DNA from: M3007 sp031425035
GTDB taxonomy: Bacteria > Bacteroidota > Bacteroidia > Chitinophagales > Saprospiraceae
Reading direction: 5' to 3'
DNA: 64,000 nucleotides
NCBI GenBank assembly: GCA_031425035.1
Contig: JANPIN010000083.1
Span: forward strand, 16,913 to 80,912
Numbering within the stretch: the first letter of the stretch is position 1; every line of letters starts with the position of its first letter. The notes beneath the pieces were generated by a model. The model worked only from the letters and a program-made list of their open reading frames with translations, made no database searches and was not told where the DNA came from. The translations under genes were made by a program, and so were the position numbers. Of the stretch, positions 8,870 to 16,818 are shown piece by piece.

Positions 8870-9110
8870 TGTGAAGGGTTGGTTGGTTTGGAAGGGTTTG
8901 TTGGTTGGTTTGGAGGGTTTGCTGGTTTGAAGGGGTTTTTAATAACTCCTTGACAATTAATAATTTATAGGAATTATTGGAGTACGGATTATACGGGTTG
9001 AACGGATTTCCGCAGATTTCTTTCCGATATTCACTAAAGTCTGGAGCCGCCTGGATGCAAAAAATCCGTTTTGATCCGTATAATCCGTTCAATCCGCGTT
9101 CCAATTGCCG
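8870..9110. repeat. Intergenic GGTTTG runs and imperfect CGGATT inverted repeats
   Basis: From about 8877 to 8938 the sequence is a run of GGTTGGTTTGGAAGGG-like words, a low-complexity purine/T array. From about 8984 to 9102 words such as CGGATTATACGG and TTGAACGGATTT appear, then return inverted as ATCCGTATAATCCG and TTCAATCCG near 9063-9098, able to pair as a long imperfect hairpin. No gene is seen here. Such CGGATT blocks are common between Bacteroidota genes. Confidence 0.55.
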
Positions 9111-9158
9111 AACGGATACATAATCAACAGTTCGTAAGAATCGTTAGCAACTCAACCC

Positions 9159-10439
9159 CTACTTAAACCTGATCGCCCGCACCGGTGCAATATTCGACAC
9201 CACCAGGGAAGGCAGCAGCAGAAAAACGAGCGTAATGATCAGCGTACCTACGTTAATACCAATGATCGCCGGCCAGTTGAATTGAATGGGGGCGTAGGCG
9301 AGGTAGTAGTCCGCTTCATTCAGGCGGATGAGGTGAAATTTATCCTGCAACCAGCAAAATCCCAGTCCGATCAGGTTGCCCCAGAACATACCTGTTACCG
9401 TGATTACGGCGGCGTGATAGAGAAAAATCTGCCGGATACGGCTGTTGTTTTCCCCCAGCGCTTTGAGCACCCCGATCATGGTCGTGCGTTCCAGCACCAG
9501 CACCATCAGTGCCGTCACCATATTCACGATGGCTACGACCAGCATCAGGGCGAGGATAACGATCTCATTATAGTCCTGTAGTTGCAGCCACTCGAAAATG
9601 GCTGGAAACTTCTCGCGAATACTCACCACCAGCAGGTCCGAGCCGGTCATGTCATTGTAAATGTACTCGTTGTAGACGTCCATATCGCGGATGTCGTCCA
9701 GCCAAACCTCAAAACCGGCCACCTGGTGTTCATTCCAGCCCAGCAGTTCCTGTACCATTTTAATATCGCAGAGGGCAAATTTGCGGTCATACTCTTCCAG
9801 TCCGGTTTTATAAATGCCGCAAACTTCGAAGCGACGGGCCAGTTGCTGGCCTTCTTTGACAAAATAGACCACCAGTTTATCGCCGACGCCGACCTGGAGG
9901 CGGTCCGCCGTTTGCCGGCTGATGATAATGTCGCGTGAAATGGCCGTGTCATTCATAGCGATCGGCCGGCCTTCCAGCAAATAGGGCCGCAGGTTGGTCC
10001 AGTCGAAATCAGGTCCGATGCCTTTCAGCAGAATGCCCTCCATAGCCGTTTTCGTGCGGATAATGCCCGGGTTATGCGCGAAGGCCTGAATATGCCGGAT
10101 GCCCCCCCGGGGTGGTTTCTGACCATGCTCCATCAGTTCCAGATCAGCGGCGGGAATGGTGCGTACCGTATCCAGGGAGGGGTAAAACGGCTGGTTCTTT
10201 TCGATGGGCTGCGGCTCGAAGGACAGCGAATAGGCCGTATCCGAAATATGAATATGGCCCCAGAACTCGAATATCTTCCGGCTGATCTCGCTTTTGAAGC
10301 CGGCAATCAGGCAGGTCGCCGCGATCATCACCGCCACGCTCAGCGAAACCGCCACCACCGCAATGCGGATGATCAGGCGGGAAAAATTTTGCGAGGAAGA
10401 AAACGCAATCCGACGGGCAATGAAAAACGGGAGATTCAA
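9159..10439 (-). CDS. ABC transporter permease, FtsX/LolE family
   Basis: 426 residues. One membrane helix near residues 22-48 (IIRIAVVAVSLSVAVMIAATCLIAGF) is followed by a large periplasmic MacB-like domain (about 50-290), then three helices (EIVILALMLVVAIVNMVTALM in abbreviated form VILALMLVVAIVNMVTALM, AVITVTGMFWGNLIGLG and IIGINVGTLIITLVFLL). This is the layout of LolC/LolE and related permeases that move lipoproteins or act in envelope stress. The N-terminal FIARRI and the closing IAPVRAIRFK fit the LolC/E group. The matching ATPase is not in this window. Confidence 0.85.
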   Translation of the reverse strand: MNLPFFIARRIAFSSSQNFSRLIIRIAVVAVSLSVAVMIAATCLIAGFKSEISRKIFEFWGHIHISDTAYSLSFEPQPIEKNQPFYPSLDTVRTIPAADLELMEHGQKPPRGGIRHIQAFAHNPGIIRTKTAMEGILLKGIGPDFDWTNLRPYLLEGRPIAMNDTAISRDIIISRQTADRLQVGVGDKLVVYFVKEGQQLARRFEVCGIYKTGLEEYDRKFALCDIKMVQELLGWNEHQVAGFEVWLDDIRDMDVYNEYIYNDMTGSDLLVVSIREKFPAIFEWLQLQDYNEIVILALMLVVAIVNMVTALMVLVLERTTMIGVLKALGENNSRIRQIFLYHAAVITVTGMFWGNLIGLGFCWLQDKFHLIRLNEADYYLAYAPIQFNWPAIIGINVGTLIITLVFLLLPSLVVSNIAPVRAIRFK

Positions 10440-10676
10440 AAAAATGAGCCGGTTGAAAAGGTGGAGGAGTTGAGCGGGGCAAAGTTAATCGACCCGGTCG
10501 GAAACGCTGAATTTTGCCGGCTTCAAATCGGAAGCGTCCTGGCACGCAAATAGATTGCAAAGTGAATGTTTATTTCCTGAAATCAAGTATATCCAACACT
10601 GTAGTATTTGCTATAACTTTCGCCGTCCCATTTTTCTTTTACAAATTCTCCATTTATTAAACTGCACAACAAAACA

Positions 10677-11009
10677 ATGGCCAACCAAACTGATAATTGG
10701 ACTTACCCGGAATTTCACGCCTTCGTTATGCTCTACGCCGCCAATGCCGACGGCCGCATTACCATCGACGAGGAAAACCTCATCAGCCCTTCCCTCCCGG
10801 CAGACAGTTATGCCCGTATTAAGTCCGAATTCTTAAGTCTGGACGATACGCAGGCACTGGATGTTATTCTCAGTTACCGGGAAAAATATTGCCGTTCCCA
10901 GTCCGATAAAGAGAAGATCCTGGCCGATATGATGGCTATTTACCAGGCCAATGAAGCCTATGATAAGATCGAACTAGGCGTGCACCAGTTGTTCAAACGC
11001 ATGCTCTAG
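10677..11009 (+). CDS. TerB-like small protein
   Basis: 110 residues, all helical by eye, no signal peptide. FVMLYAANADGRITIDEENLI (given here as YAANADGRITIDEE) resembles the start of the TerB fold, where an acidic loop follows the first helix. The family includes tellurite-resistance proteins but most members have no known role. It stands alone, with the remnant of a DUF2779 gene converging on its 3' end and sharing 4 bases. Confidence 0.6.
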   Translation: MANQTDNWTYPEFHAFVMLYAANADGRITIDEENLISPSLPADSYARIKSEFLSLDDTQALDVILSYREKYCRSQSDKEKILADMMAIYQANEAYDKIELGVHQLFKRML

Positions 11010-11258
11010 TACTTCACCACTTCACAAAGCGCCCGGTACACTTCCACCATCGCCAGTGTATCCAGTGCGCAATACGCCCGTAAATGCTGGCGCAATTCGG
11101 CGATTTCGATGGCCGGCACTCTGCCTGTCACCATTTCCAGCCAGCGGATGGAAGCCTGCATGCCGTGGCTGATTTCTAAATCGTGGTAAGAAAGATGCGG
11201 CGCCAGGACCGGTAACACCTGCTTGATGGAGCAGCTTCCCCGAAAGTCCGGGTACAGG
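11006..11258 (-). pseudogene. C-terminal remnant of a DUF2779 protein
   Basis: The minus frame reads LYPDFRGSCSIKQVLPVL, then HLSYHDLEISHG and AYCALDTLAMVEV, ending at the stop near 11006. These are the closing motifs of DUF2779 proteins (exonuclease-like, normally several hundred residues): SIKKVLP, the SYxDLEIxxG block and YCxxDTLAMV. An in-frame TGA sits just upstream near 11259-11264, and no DUF2779 sequence is found beyond it. I read it as a decayed gene whose 5' part has been lost. The only in-frame ATG would give about 70 residues. Confidence 0.65.
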
Positions 11259-11441
11259 TTTTGTCATGCGGAATGGATTAAACTAGGCCGCTCAAGGTAA
11301 GGCGGCATAACATGCCATTCGCCGATTGGTAAGGCTTTTTCGAGTGATGAAGAGGTGCTACGGAATATGAAAGACGTGGTGCAAAGGATTGCGTGGTGGA
11401 TCGAGCGGGAAGTGGAAAACAGGGATGGGGGTTTTTCCCAT

Positions 11442-11659
11442 GGCACCGAGCTACCTCCCCCCTGCCCCCCTCCAAAGAGGGGGATACGCTGCGAGGCTGA
11501 TTAACCGATAATTTAAAGGCTTTTGATTGTAAATATTTTGGGATCAGGTCAGATCAGTGCCTAAGAAAATCACACCAGCAAAAAGGCATTATCTACTGAG
11601 CCGCCATGCCCGCAGCCTATCCCCTTTTGGAGGGGTCAGAGGGAGGCTAGCTCGATGCC
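11442..11659. repeat. Pair of inverted intergenic repeats, about 45 bases each
   Basis: 11442-11486 reads GGCACCGAGCTACCTCCC and on through CCTCCAAAGAGGGGG; 11617-11659 is the near reverse complement (its complement reads GGCATCGAGCTAGCCTCCC then CCTCCAAAAGGGG). They face each other across about 130 bases without a gene. Each unit also has its own short CCTCC/GGAGG hairpin. It looks like a mobile repeat of the MITE or REP kind; no flanking duplication was found. Confidence 0.6.
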
Positions 11660-11725
11660 AAAGAAAAACACACTTCAACCATTTCCCCACCCGCTTGTTT
11701 TCCTACCTCACATAAACCTACCACC

Positions 11726-12031
11726 ATGGCGCCAGAACTCGAGTCCCTGCCCCTCGTCAATAATGAATCGTCCCGCCAGTTTGAACTGGTTGTGGACGGA
11801 CAAAAAGCCAAAATCGAATATGATTTGCAGAAAAACCGTATGTTTCTGACCCATACGGAAGTACCGGCCGCGCTGGAAGGCCAGGGCGTCGGCTCGGCTA
11901 TAGTGGAAAAGACGTTGCAGTTTATCGAGGAAAATAATTTGAAACTGGTCCCCTGGTGCTCCTTTGTAAAAGCGCATTTGAAAAGGCACCCGGAATGGAA
12001 ACGGGTGTTGGCGCAGGGAATACAGATATAA
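11726..12031 (+). CDS. GNAT-like N-acetyltransferase domain protein (YjdJ type)
   Basis: 101 residues. FELVVDGQKAKIEYDLQKN, shortened here to DGQKAKIEY, then FLTHTEVPAALEGQGVGSAIV and LKLVPWCSFVKAHLKRHPEW. EGQGVGSAIVEKTL is the acetyl-CoA pyrophosphate loop and PWCSFVKAHLKRHPEW is the typical end of the small Gcn5-like family PF14542, which lacks the usual N-terminal strands. Acceptor substrate unknown; a role in small-molecule or protein acetylation is assumed. Five bases separate its stop from that of the convergent mutS2. Confidence 0.85.
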   Translation: MAPELESLPLVNNESSRQFELVVDGQKAKIEYDLQKNRMFLTHTEVPAALEGQGVGSAIVEKTLQFIEENNLKLVPWCSFVKAHLKRHPEWKRVLAQGIQI

Positions 12032-12036
12032 CCCCC

Positions 12037-14430
12037 CTACGCCAGCTCCACGATCGTCACCCCATTTCCCCCCGCCGAATCTTCGGGATGGGAAACACTA
12101 GACACGGTGCGGCCATATTCGCGCAGTTTCTGACGCACCATTTTGCGCAGAATACCGTCGCCTTTACCGTGTAAAATGCGCAGGTTGTTGGCGTTGGTCA
12201 GCAGGGCATTGTCCACGAATTTTTCGAGTACGTTGAGGGCTTCATCTTTGCTCATGCCGCGCAGGTCGATCTTGGCATCGAAGTCGGCCACACGCTGCAG
12301 GTCGGCCTGCATGATATTACTGGTTTGTTGCAGCGGCTCGGCGACTGAAAGCAGGTCGCGAATGGCGACGGTCAGGCGCATTTCGCCCATGATGACCACG
12401 GCTTTGTTGCCCTTCATACTTTCTATGGTCCCGGTAGCGCCGCCAGCCCGTAAGCGTACGAAATCGCCCGGGGTCAGTGGACGTCCCGCGGCGGAAGGAA
12501 TGCCTTTCTCTTCGAGTTTGACGACCTGAGAGTGAATATCATCCACTTCGCGGGCCTTTTCAGTGCGGTCCTGGCGCAGCTGCTGGGAAATTTCCCGGGC
12601 TTTTTCCAGGTTCTTTTCAGATTGCAGCTGGCGAATGAATTTATCGACCTCGCGGCTCTGGTTGGCGCTCTGCCGCAGTTCCAGTTCCTTTTGTTCGAGT
12701 TTCAGCCGCTTGCGCTTCACGTCGAGATCCTGCTGTAAACCATCGTAGGTCTTGATGAGGCGTTCCAGGGATTGCTCTTTATCGGTCACCGAGCGGAGTT
12801 TCTCTTCCAGTTCCTGCTTTTCGCGCTGCAGTTCGATAAGAATATCGTCGACCGCCGTTTCACTGCCGGTTCGGTTCCGGGCATAGTCGATCACGTCTTT
12901 GGACAGTCCGCTTTTGGCGGCGATCTCGAAGGCATAACTGCTGCCGGGGCGGCCTACTTTTAACTCATAAGTTGGCGACAGCGTGTCTTTATCGAAGTGC
13001 ATACTGCCATTCAGGACGCCCTGGTTGCGGAAAGCGAAGACTTTGAGGTTGGAATAGTGGGTGGTGATCACCGCGTACACGCCTTTGCGGTGTAGTCCGC
13101 GCAGGATCGACTCGGCAATGGAACCGCCGGGTTTAGGGTCGGTACCGCTGCCCATTTCATCGATGAGGACCAGGGTTTGCGGAGTGGCTTTTTCCAGAAA
13201 AACGCGGGCATTCTGCAGGCGCGAAGAGTAGGTGGACAGGTCGTCGTCCAGACTCTGCTGGTCGCCGATATCGGCAAATATCTGCTTAAAAATACCGAAT
13301 TCGCTCAGTTCATGTACCGGCACCAGCAGGCCACTCTGCACCATGAGCTGCATGAGGCCTACGGATTTCATGGCCACCGATTTCCCTCCTGCATTCGGAC
13401 CAGACAGGATCAGAATATGGTCTTCCGGGGTTAAGCGCAGTTCGAAAGGCACGGTTTTGCGGCCCTGGGCTTTATTTTTCAAATAGAGCAGCGGGTGGTA
13501 GCCCTTGCGAATACCAATGATCGGTTTTTCTTTCAGGATGGGCATGCCGGCGCGCATGGCCACTGCGATGCGGGCTTTGGCGTGGATGACGTCGTAGCGC
13601 ACCAGCACGTCGAGGTACTGACGCAGCAGCGGGCTATAGGGGCGTATTTGTTCGCTGAGATCGCGCAGAATGCGGAATATCTCCCGTTTTTCATCGCTTT
13701 CGAGGTCGAAAATATCGTTGTTGATCTCGATGACCGGCTCGGGTTCGATAAAAGTTGTGCGGCCGGTATCCGATTCATCGTGGATAATCCCGCGGATCTT
13801 GCGTTTATGTTCGGAAGGCACCGAAAGGACGCGGCGGTGATTTCGGAAGCTCTCGGGCGTGTCGGACAGCCAGCCTTTGGCGCGGTACTCCTGGATGATC
13901 TGACGGAAACGAACATCCAGATCGCGGACTTTTTGCTGAATTGCCCGGCGAATTTGAAGCAGTTCCGGAGAAGCATCGGGACGAATATCGCCCTTATCAT
14001 CGAAAACTGCCGTGATGGCTTTGATGAGTTCTTCATCGAAAGTCAGCGGACGGATCAGATCGTAGAGTTTGGGATATATTTCTTTTTTCGCTCCGCCGGA
14101 GAAGTAGCGGAACACGTCGCGTACGATGAATAGAATACGCAAAATACCCTGGAACGATTCTGTTTGCAGGGTATAACCGTTCACATCCAGTAGTTTCAGA
14201 TCGGGACGTATATCCTGATAAGCTGCCAGGGGGAAGCGGTCGTTTTTCTCCAAAGCCAGTTTAAACTCCCGCACCTCCCGTAGTTGCCGGTCTATTTCCG
14301 AAAAAAGCAGACTGGGCTGCAGGTTTTTTAATTCTTCGGCGGCCAGCGGAGTGAAGGCCTCCTTCTCCAGTAACTCCCGCACTTTATCAAATTCCAGCTT
14401 CTGAAAAACATCTTTCGGCTCAAAAACCAT
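12037..14430 (-). CDS. mutS2: Endonuclease MutS2
   Basis: 797 residues, the normal size. N-terminal MutS-core helices, then an ATPase with Walker A LSGPNAGGKS near residue 340 and Walker B VLIDEMGSGTDP near 420; a long charged coiled coil (about 515-640, rich in E, K, Q and R); and a C-terminal Smr domain with DLRGMSKDEALNVL and LRILHGKGDGILR. In MutS2 proteins the Smr domain is the nuclease; the family acts in suppression of recombination and, in Bacillus, in rescue of collided ribosomes. The mismatch-recognition domain of MutS is missing, as expected. Confidence 0.96.
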   Translation of the reverse strand: MVFEPKDVFQKLEFDKVRELLEKEAFTPLAAEELKNLQPSLLFSEIDRQLREVREFKLALEKNDRFPLAAYQDIRPDLKLLDVNGYTLQTESFQGILRILFIVRDVFRYFSGGAKKEIYPKLYDLIRPLTFDEELIKAITAVFDDKGDIRPDASPELLQIRRAIQQKVRDLDVRFRQIIQEYRAKGWLSDTPESFRNHRRVLSVPSEHKRKIRGIIHDESDTGRTTFIEPEPVIEINNDIFDLESDEKREIFRILRDLSEQIRPYSPLLRQYLDVLVRYDVIHAKARIAVAMRAGMPILKEKPIIGIRKGYHPLLYLKNKAQGRKTVPFELRLTPEDHILILSGPNAGGKSVAMKSVGLMQLMVQSGLLVPVHELSEFGIFKQIFADIGDQQSLDDDLSTYSSRLQNARVFLEKATPQTLVLIDEMGSGTDPKPGGSIAESILRGLHRKGVYAVITTHYSNLKVFAFRNQGVLNGSMHFDKDTLSPTYELKVGRPGSSYAFEIAAKSGLSKDVIDYARNRTGSETAVDDILIELQREKQELEEKLRSVTDKEQSLERLIKTYDGLQQDLDVKRKRLKLEQKELELRQSANQSREVDKFIRQLQSEKNLEKAREISQQLRQDRTEKAREVDDIHSQVVKLEEKGIPSAAGRPLTPGDFVRLRAGGATGTIESMKGNKAVVIMGEMRLTVAIRDLLSVAEPLQQTSNIMQADLQRVADFDAKIDLRGMSKDEALNVLEKFVDNALLTNANNLRILHGKGDGILRKMVRQKLREYGRTVSSVSHPEDSAGGNGVTIVELA

Positions 14431-14465
14431 TCTCCATTAAAATTTAAATATGAACCCAATTTGGG

Positions 14466-14473
14466 CAAAAATA
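14466..14473 (-). promoter_or_regulatory. Promoter -7 element for mutS2
   Basis: The minus strand reads TATTTTTG followed by CC, an exact TAnnTTTG match 36 bases before the mutS2 start. No TTG at the expected spacing. Confidence 0.45.
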
Positions 14474-14592
14474 CCCGTTTACAACCAATTGCAGGGCAAG
14501 AAGTTCCCGGCAGCCCGCTTTTCCCGTGTTGTATGGGCTGGGCAGAAGCATAATTGGCGAATGTCTGCAACAGACATTTTTTCCTAAAAATG

Positions 14593-14622
14593 TTGTTAGG
14601 AGCCGCCGAATAAATAGATTTG
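14593..14622 (+). promoter_or_regulatory. Complete Bacteroidota promoter before the Omp28-like gene
   Basis: TTG at 14593-14595, exactly 19 bases, then TAGATTTG at 14615-14622. Both parts fit the Bacteroidota consensus. Transcription would start near 14629 and leave a leader of about 33 bases before ATG 14662. Confidence 0.7.
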
Positions 14623-14661
14623 CAGCTTCACATTTCACTTAACCAACATTTCTGCTGTACT

Positions 14662-16626
14662 ATGTTTAAAAAACTACTGCTTTCGTTTTTAACCCTCTCC
14701 TCCCTGTCGGCCTTGAACGCTCAGGTTCTCTGGTCAGAAGATTTTGAAGGTGGCACGTCACTGCCGTCCGGCTGGTCACAAACGACCGATGCATCCGATG
14801 GCGGATGGCTGGTGGCTGACGCTCCCGCGATGTCTTCCCAGTATTTCGGAATTCCTGCCCACACTGGCAACGCCGTCGGTACCAATGATGACGGTTGCAA
14901 CTGCGATAAAGGCAACGAACTGCTGCAATTACCAGCTATTGATCTCACCGGTCAAACCACCATTTACCTGTTGGCGGACGTGTTTTACTTCCATGGCCAG
15001 TATCAGAGCGCAATCGAAGAACTTACCCTGGAAGCTTCCGTCGATGGCGGCGCTACCTGGGAAGTTATCAAAGCGTTTGACGGTGCAGGCGCCTGGACGA
15101 CCCGCGGGGTGGACATTTCGGCTTACGCCGGAAAGCCCAGCGTGATTTTCGGTTTCCGCTACAATGACGGTGCTGACTGGCTGTACGGCGCGGTATTGGA
15201 CAATATCAAAATCGTGGTGGCAGACAACATCCTGAAAGCAACTGCCGGTTCCGCTTCGTTGTCGAAGTACCTCGACCTGATCCCCGGTTACATTCCTTAT
15301 GGCCAGAAAGCCCTGCCAGGAACGGAACTGTACGTGAGTTCTTCGCTGACCAACCCCGGTTACGTGACTATCAACTCGTTTGATGCTACGCTGACTTCGG
15401 GTACTTTCACGCAGGTAAAATCATTTGAAGGCTTGAACATTCAACTGTTCGATACCTACAATTTCGATTTCGACAATGCATTCATGGTGGAAGCGGGTGC
15501 AAACAGCATTACTGTAACTATCTCTAACATCAATGGTGGTACGGATGATGACGTAACGGACAACTCTTCTGCCTTCACGGTAGCGGGTGTGACGCCTGCG
15601 GATGGCCGTAAAGTCGTCGTGGAAGAAGGTACGGGTACCTGGTGCGGCTGGTGCCCACGCGGCGCCGTGATGATGGATCACCTGAACGAAATGTTCCCGG
15701 AGTCCTTCGTCGGTATTGCCGTGCACAACAACGCCAGCGACCCAATGCGTGTTGCTACTTATGATCAAGGTATGTTGACCCTGATCTCGGGTTTCCCGAG
15801 CGGTCTGGTTGACCGTACTTTCATCGCTATTGATCCGTTGGAATTCGAAAGCGCCATGGTCGATCGTTTGTCCACACCTCCTGCCGTGAAAATCTCGCAG
15901 GATGTAGCATGGGATGCGGTGACACGTAAAGCTACCGTAACCAGCCACCTGGATTTCCAGCAGGCTTTGGATGGTAACTACCGTATTGCCGTTGTATTCA
16001 CCCAGGATAGCGTAAAAGGTACGGCTGCGGGTTATGCCCAGACCAACTACTACGCTGGTGGTGGCGTCGGCCCTATGGCCGGTTATGAAGATCTGGCCGC
16101 TACGATCCCTGCCACTCAAACCCAGTTCGAGCACGTCGCCCGCGCTTTGGTCGGTGGTTTCAAGGGTGTTGCCAGCAGCGTTCCAGCTACCAATGCTGCC
16201 GGTACTACGCATGTCTACACTTCTGCCGCTTACACGGTACCCGCTACGCAGGATATCACTAAAATGCACGCTATCACCCTGCTGATCAATCAAACGACTG
16301 GCGCTATCGTGAACGCTGAAACTACGGTGGTACCATTCGTTACAAGCAGCACGAAAGACCTGACCGATGGTTCGGTGGCCGTGAGCATGTACCCAAATCC
16401 AGTGCGCGACCAGGCTACCCTGACCATGACGCTGAAGCAAAACAGCGACGTGCAAATGCACGTGGTGGACATGAACGGTAAAGTCGTGATGGAGCAGAAC
16501 TACAGCAACCTGGTTGGCGCTAACAAGCTGCCTATCAGCTTAGGTCGCCTGCCAATTGGCAACTACCTGCTGACGGTAACGGCTAAAGGCCAGACGGCTA
16601 CGCAGCAGTTCTCGATCGTACGCTAA
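14662..16626 (+). CDS. Secreted Omp28-like protein with choice-of-anchor J and T9SS type A domains
   Basis: 654 residues. Signal peptide FKKLLLSFLTLSSLSALNAQ; a jelly-roll domain of the cleaved-adhesin/choice-of-anchor J kind (VLWSEDFEGGTSLPSGW, residues about 21-190); a linker; an Omp28-like thioredoxin-fold part with GTGTWCGWCPRGAVMMDHL (near 330, CxxC); and a C-terminal sorting domain beginning SMYPNPVRDQATLTM and ending NYLLTVTAKGQ and FSIVR. It should cross the outer membrane by type IX secretion and be released or attached to the surface. Start chosen after the promoter at 14593-14622; an in-frame upstream ATG at 14620 lies inside that promoter. Confidence 0.9.
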   Translation: MFKKLLLSFLTLSSLSALNAQVLWSEDFEGGTSLPSGWSQTTDASDGGWLVADAPAMSSQYFGIPAHTGNAVGTNDDGCNCDKGNELLQLPAIDLTGQTTIYLLADVFYFHGQYQSAIEELTLEASVDGGATWEVIKAFDGAGAWTTRGVDISAYAGKPSVIFGFRYNDGADWLYGAVLDNIKIVVADNILKATAGSASLSKYLDLIPGYIPYGQKALPGTELYVSSSLTNPGYVTINSFDATLTSGTFTQVKSFEGLNIQLFDTYNFDFDNAFMVEAGANSITVTISNINGGTDDDVTDNSSAFTVAGVTPADGRKVVVEEGTGTWCGWCPRGAVMMDHLNEMFPESFVGIAVHNNASDPMRVATYDQGMLTLISGFPSGLVDRTFIAIDPLEFESAMVDRLSTPPAVKISQDVAWDAVTRKATVTSHLDFQQALDGNYRIAVVFTQDSVKGTAAGYAQTNYYAGGGVGPMAGYEDLAATIPATQTQFEHVARALVGGFKGVASSVPATNAAGTTHVYTSAAYTVPATQDITKMHAITLLINQTTGAIVNAETTVVPFVTSSTKDLTDGSVAVSMYPNPVRDQATLTMTLKQNSDVQMHVVDMNGKVVMEQNYSNLVGANKLPISLGRLPIGNYLLTVTAKGQTATQQFSIVR

Positions 16627-16633
16627 TTACCGC

Positions 16634-16802
16634 TTGTAACCCCGACTTTAGTCGGGAAGTAAAAAACGGTTATAGTCAAATATGATGAGCGGCAGTCGTC
16701 CCCACGGGCGGCTGCCGCTTTTGTAACCCCGACTTTAGTCGGGAACCCCGCTCCCAACCCCAAAATATATTTCTCCCGGCCCGACTAAAGTCGGGATTAC
16801 AA
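16634..16802. repeat. Three REP-type palindromes with CCCGAC-TTTA-GTCGGG core
   Basis: Copies at 16634-16657 and 16721-16744 share TTGTAA followed by CCCGACTTTAGTCGGG; a third at 16780-16802 is inverted (CCCGACTAAAGTCGGG then ATTACAA). Each can fold into a 6 bp hairpin with a 4-base loop. The TTGTAA tag gives direction, as in REP elements mobilised by RAYT transposases; no such gene is in the window. Confidence 0.75.
16688..16723 (+). terminator. Intrinsic terminator after the Omp28-like gene
   Basis: Arms AGCGGCAG (16688-16695) and CTGCCGCT (16712-16719), with further pairing CCCC/GGGCG inside and TTTTG after. It lies between the first two REP palindromes. Confidence 0.6.
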
Positions 16803-16818
16803 CTCCGTCCTTTGCCGC

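Noticed and set aside
11281..11520. Short plus-strand frame (SPIGKAFSSDEEVL and on)
   Set aside because: It runs into the inverted repeat, lacks an ATG in frame upstream and matches no family I know.
15421..16461. 346-codon open frame on the minus strand inside the Omp28-like gene
   Set aside because: The plus frame has signal peptide, CxxC, sorting domain and a full promoter; the minus frame is rich in His/Arg with no recognisable domain, a shadow of the plus codons.
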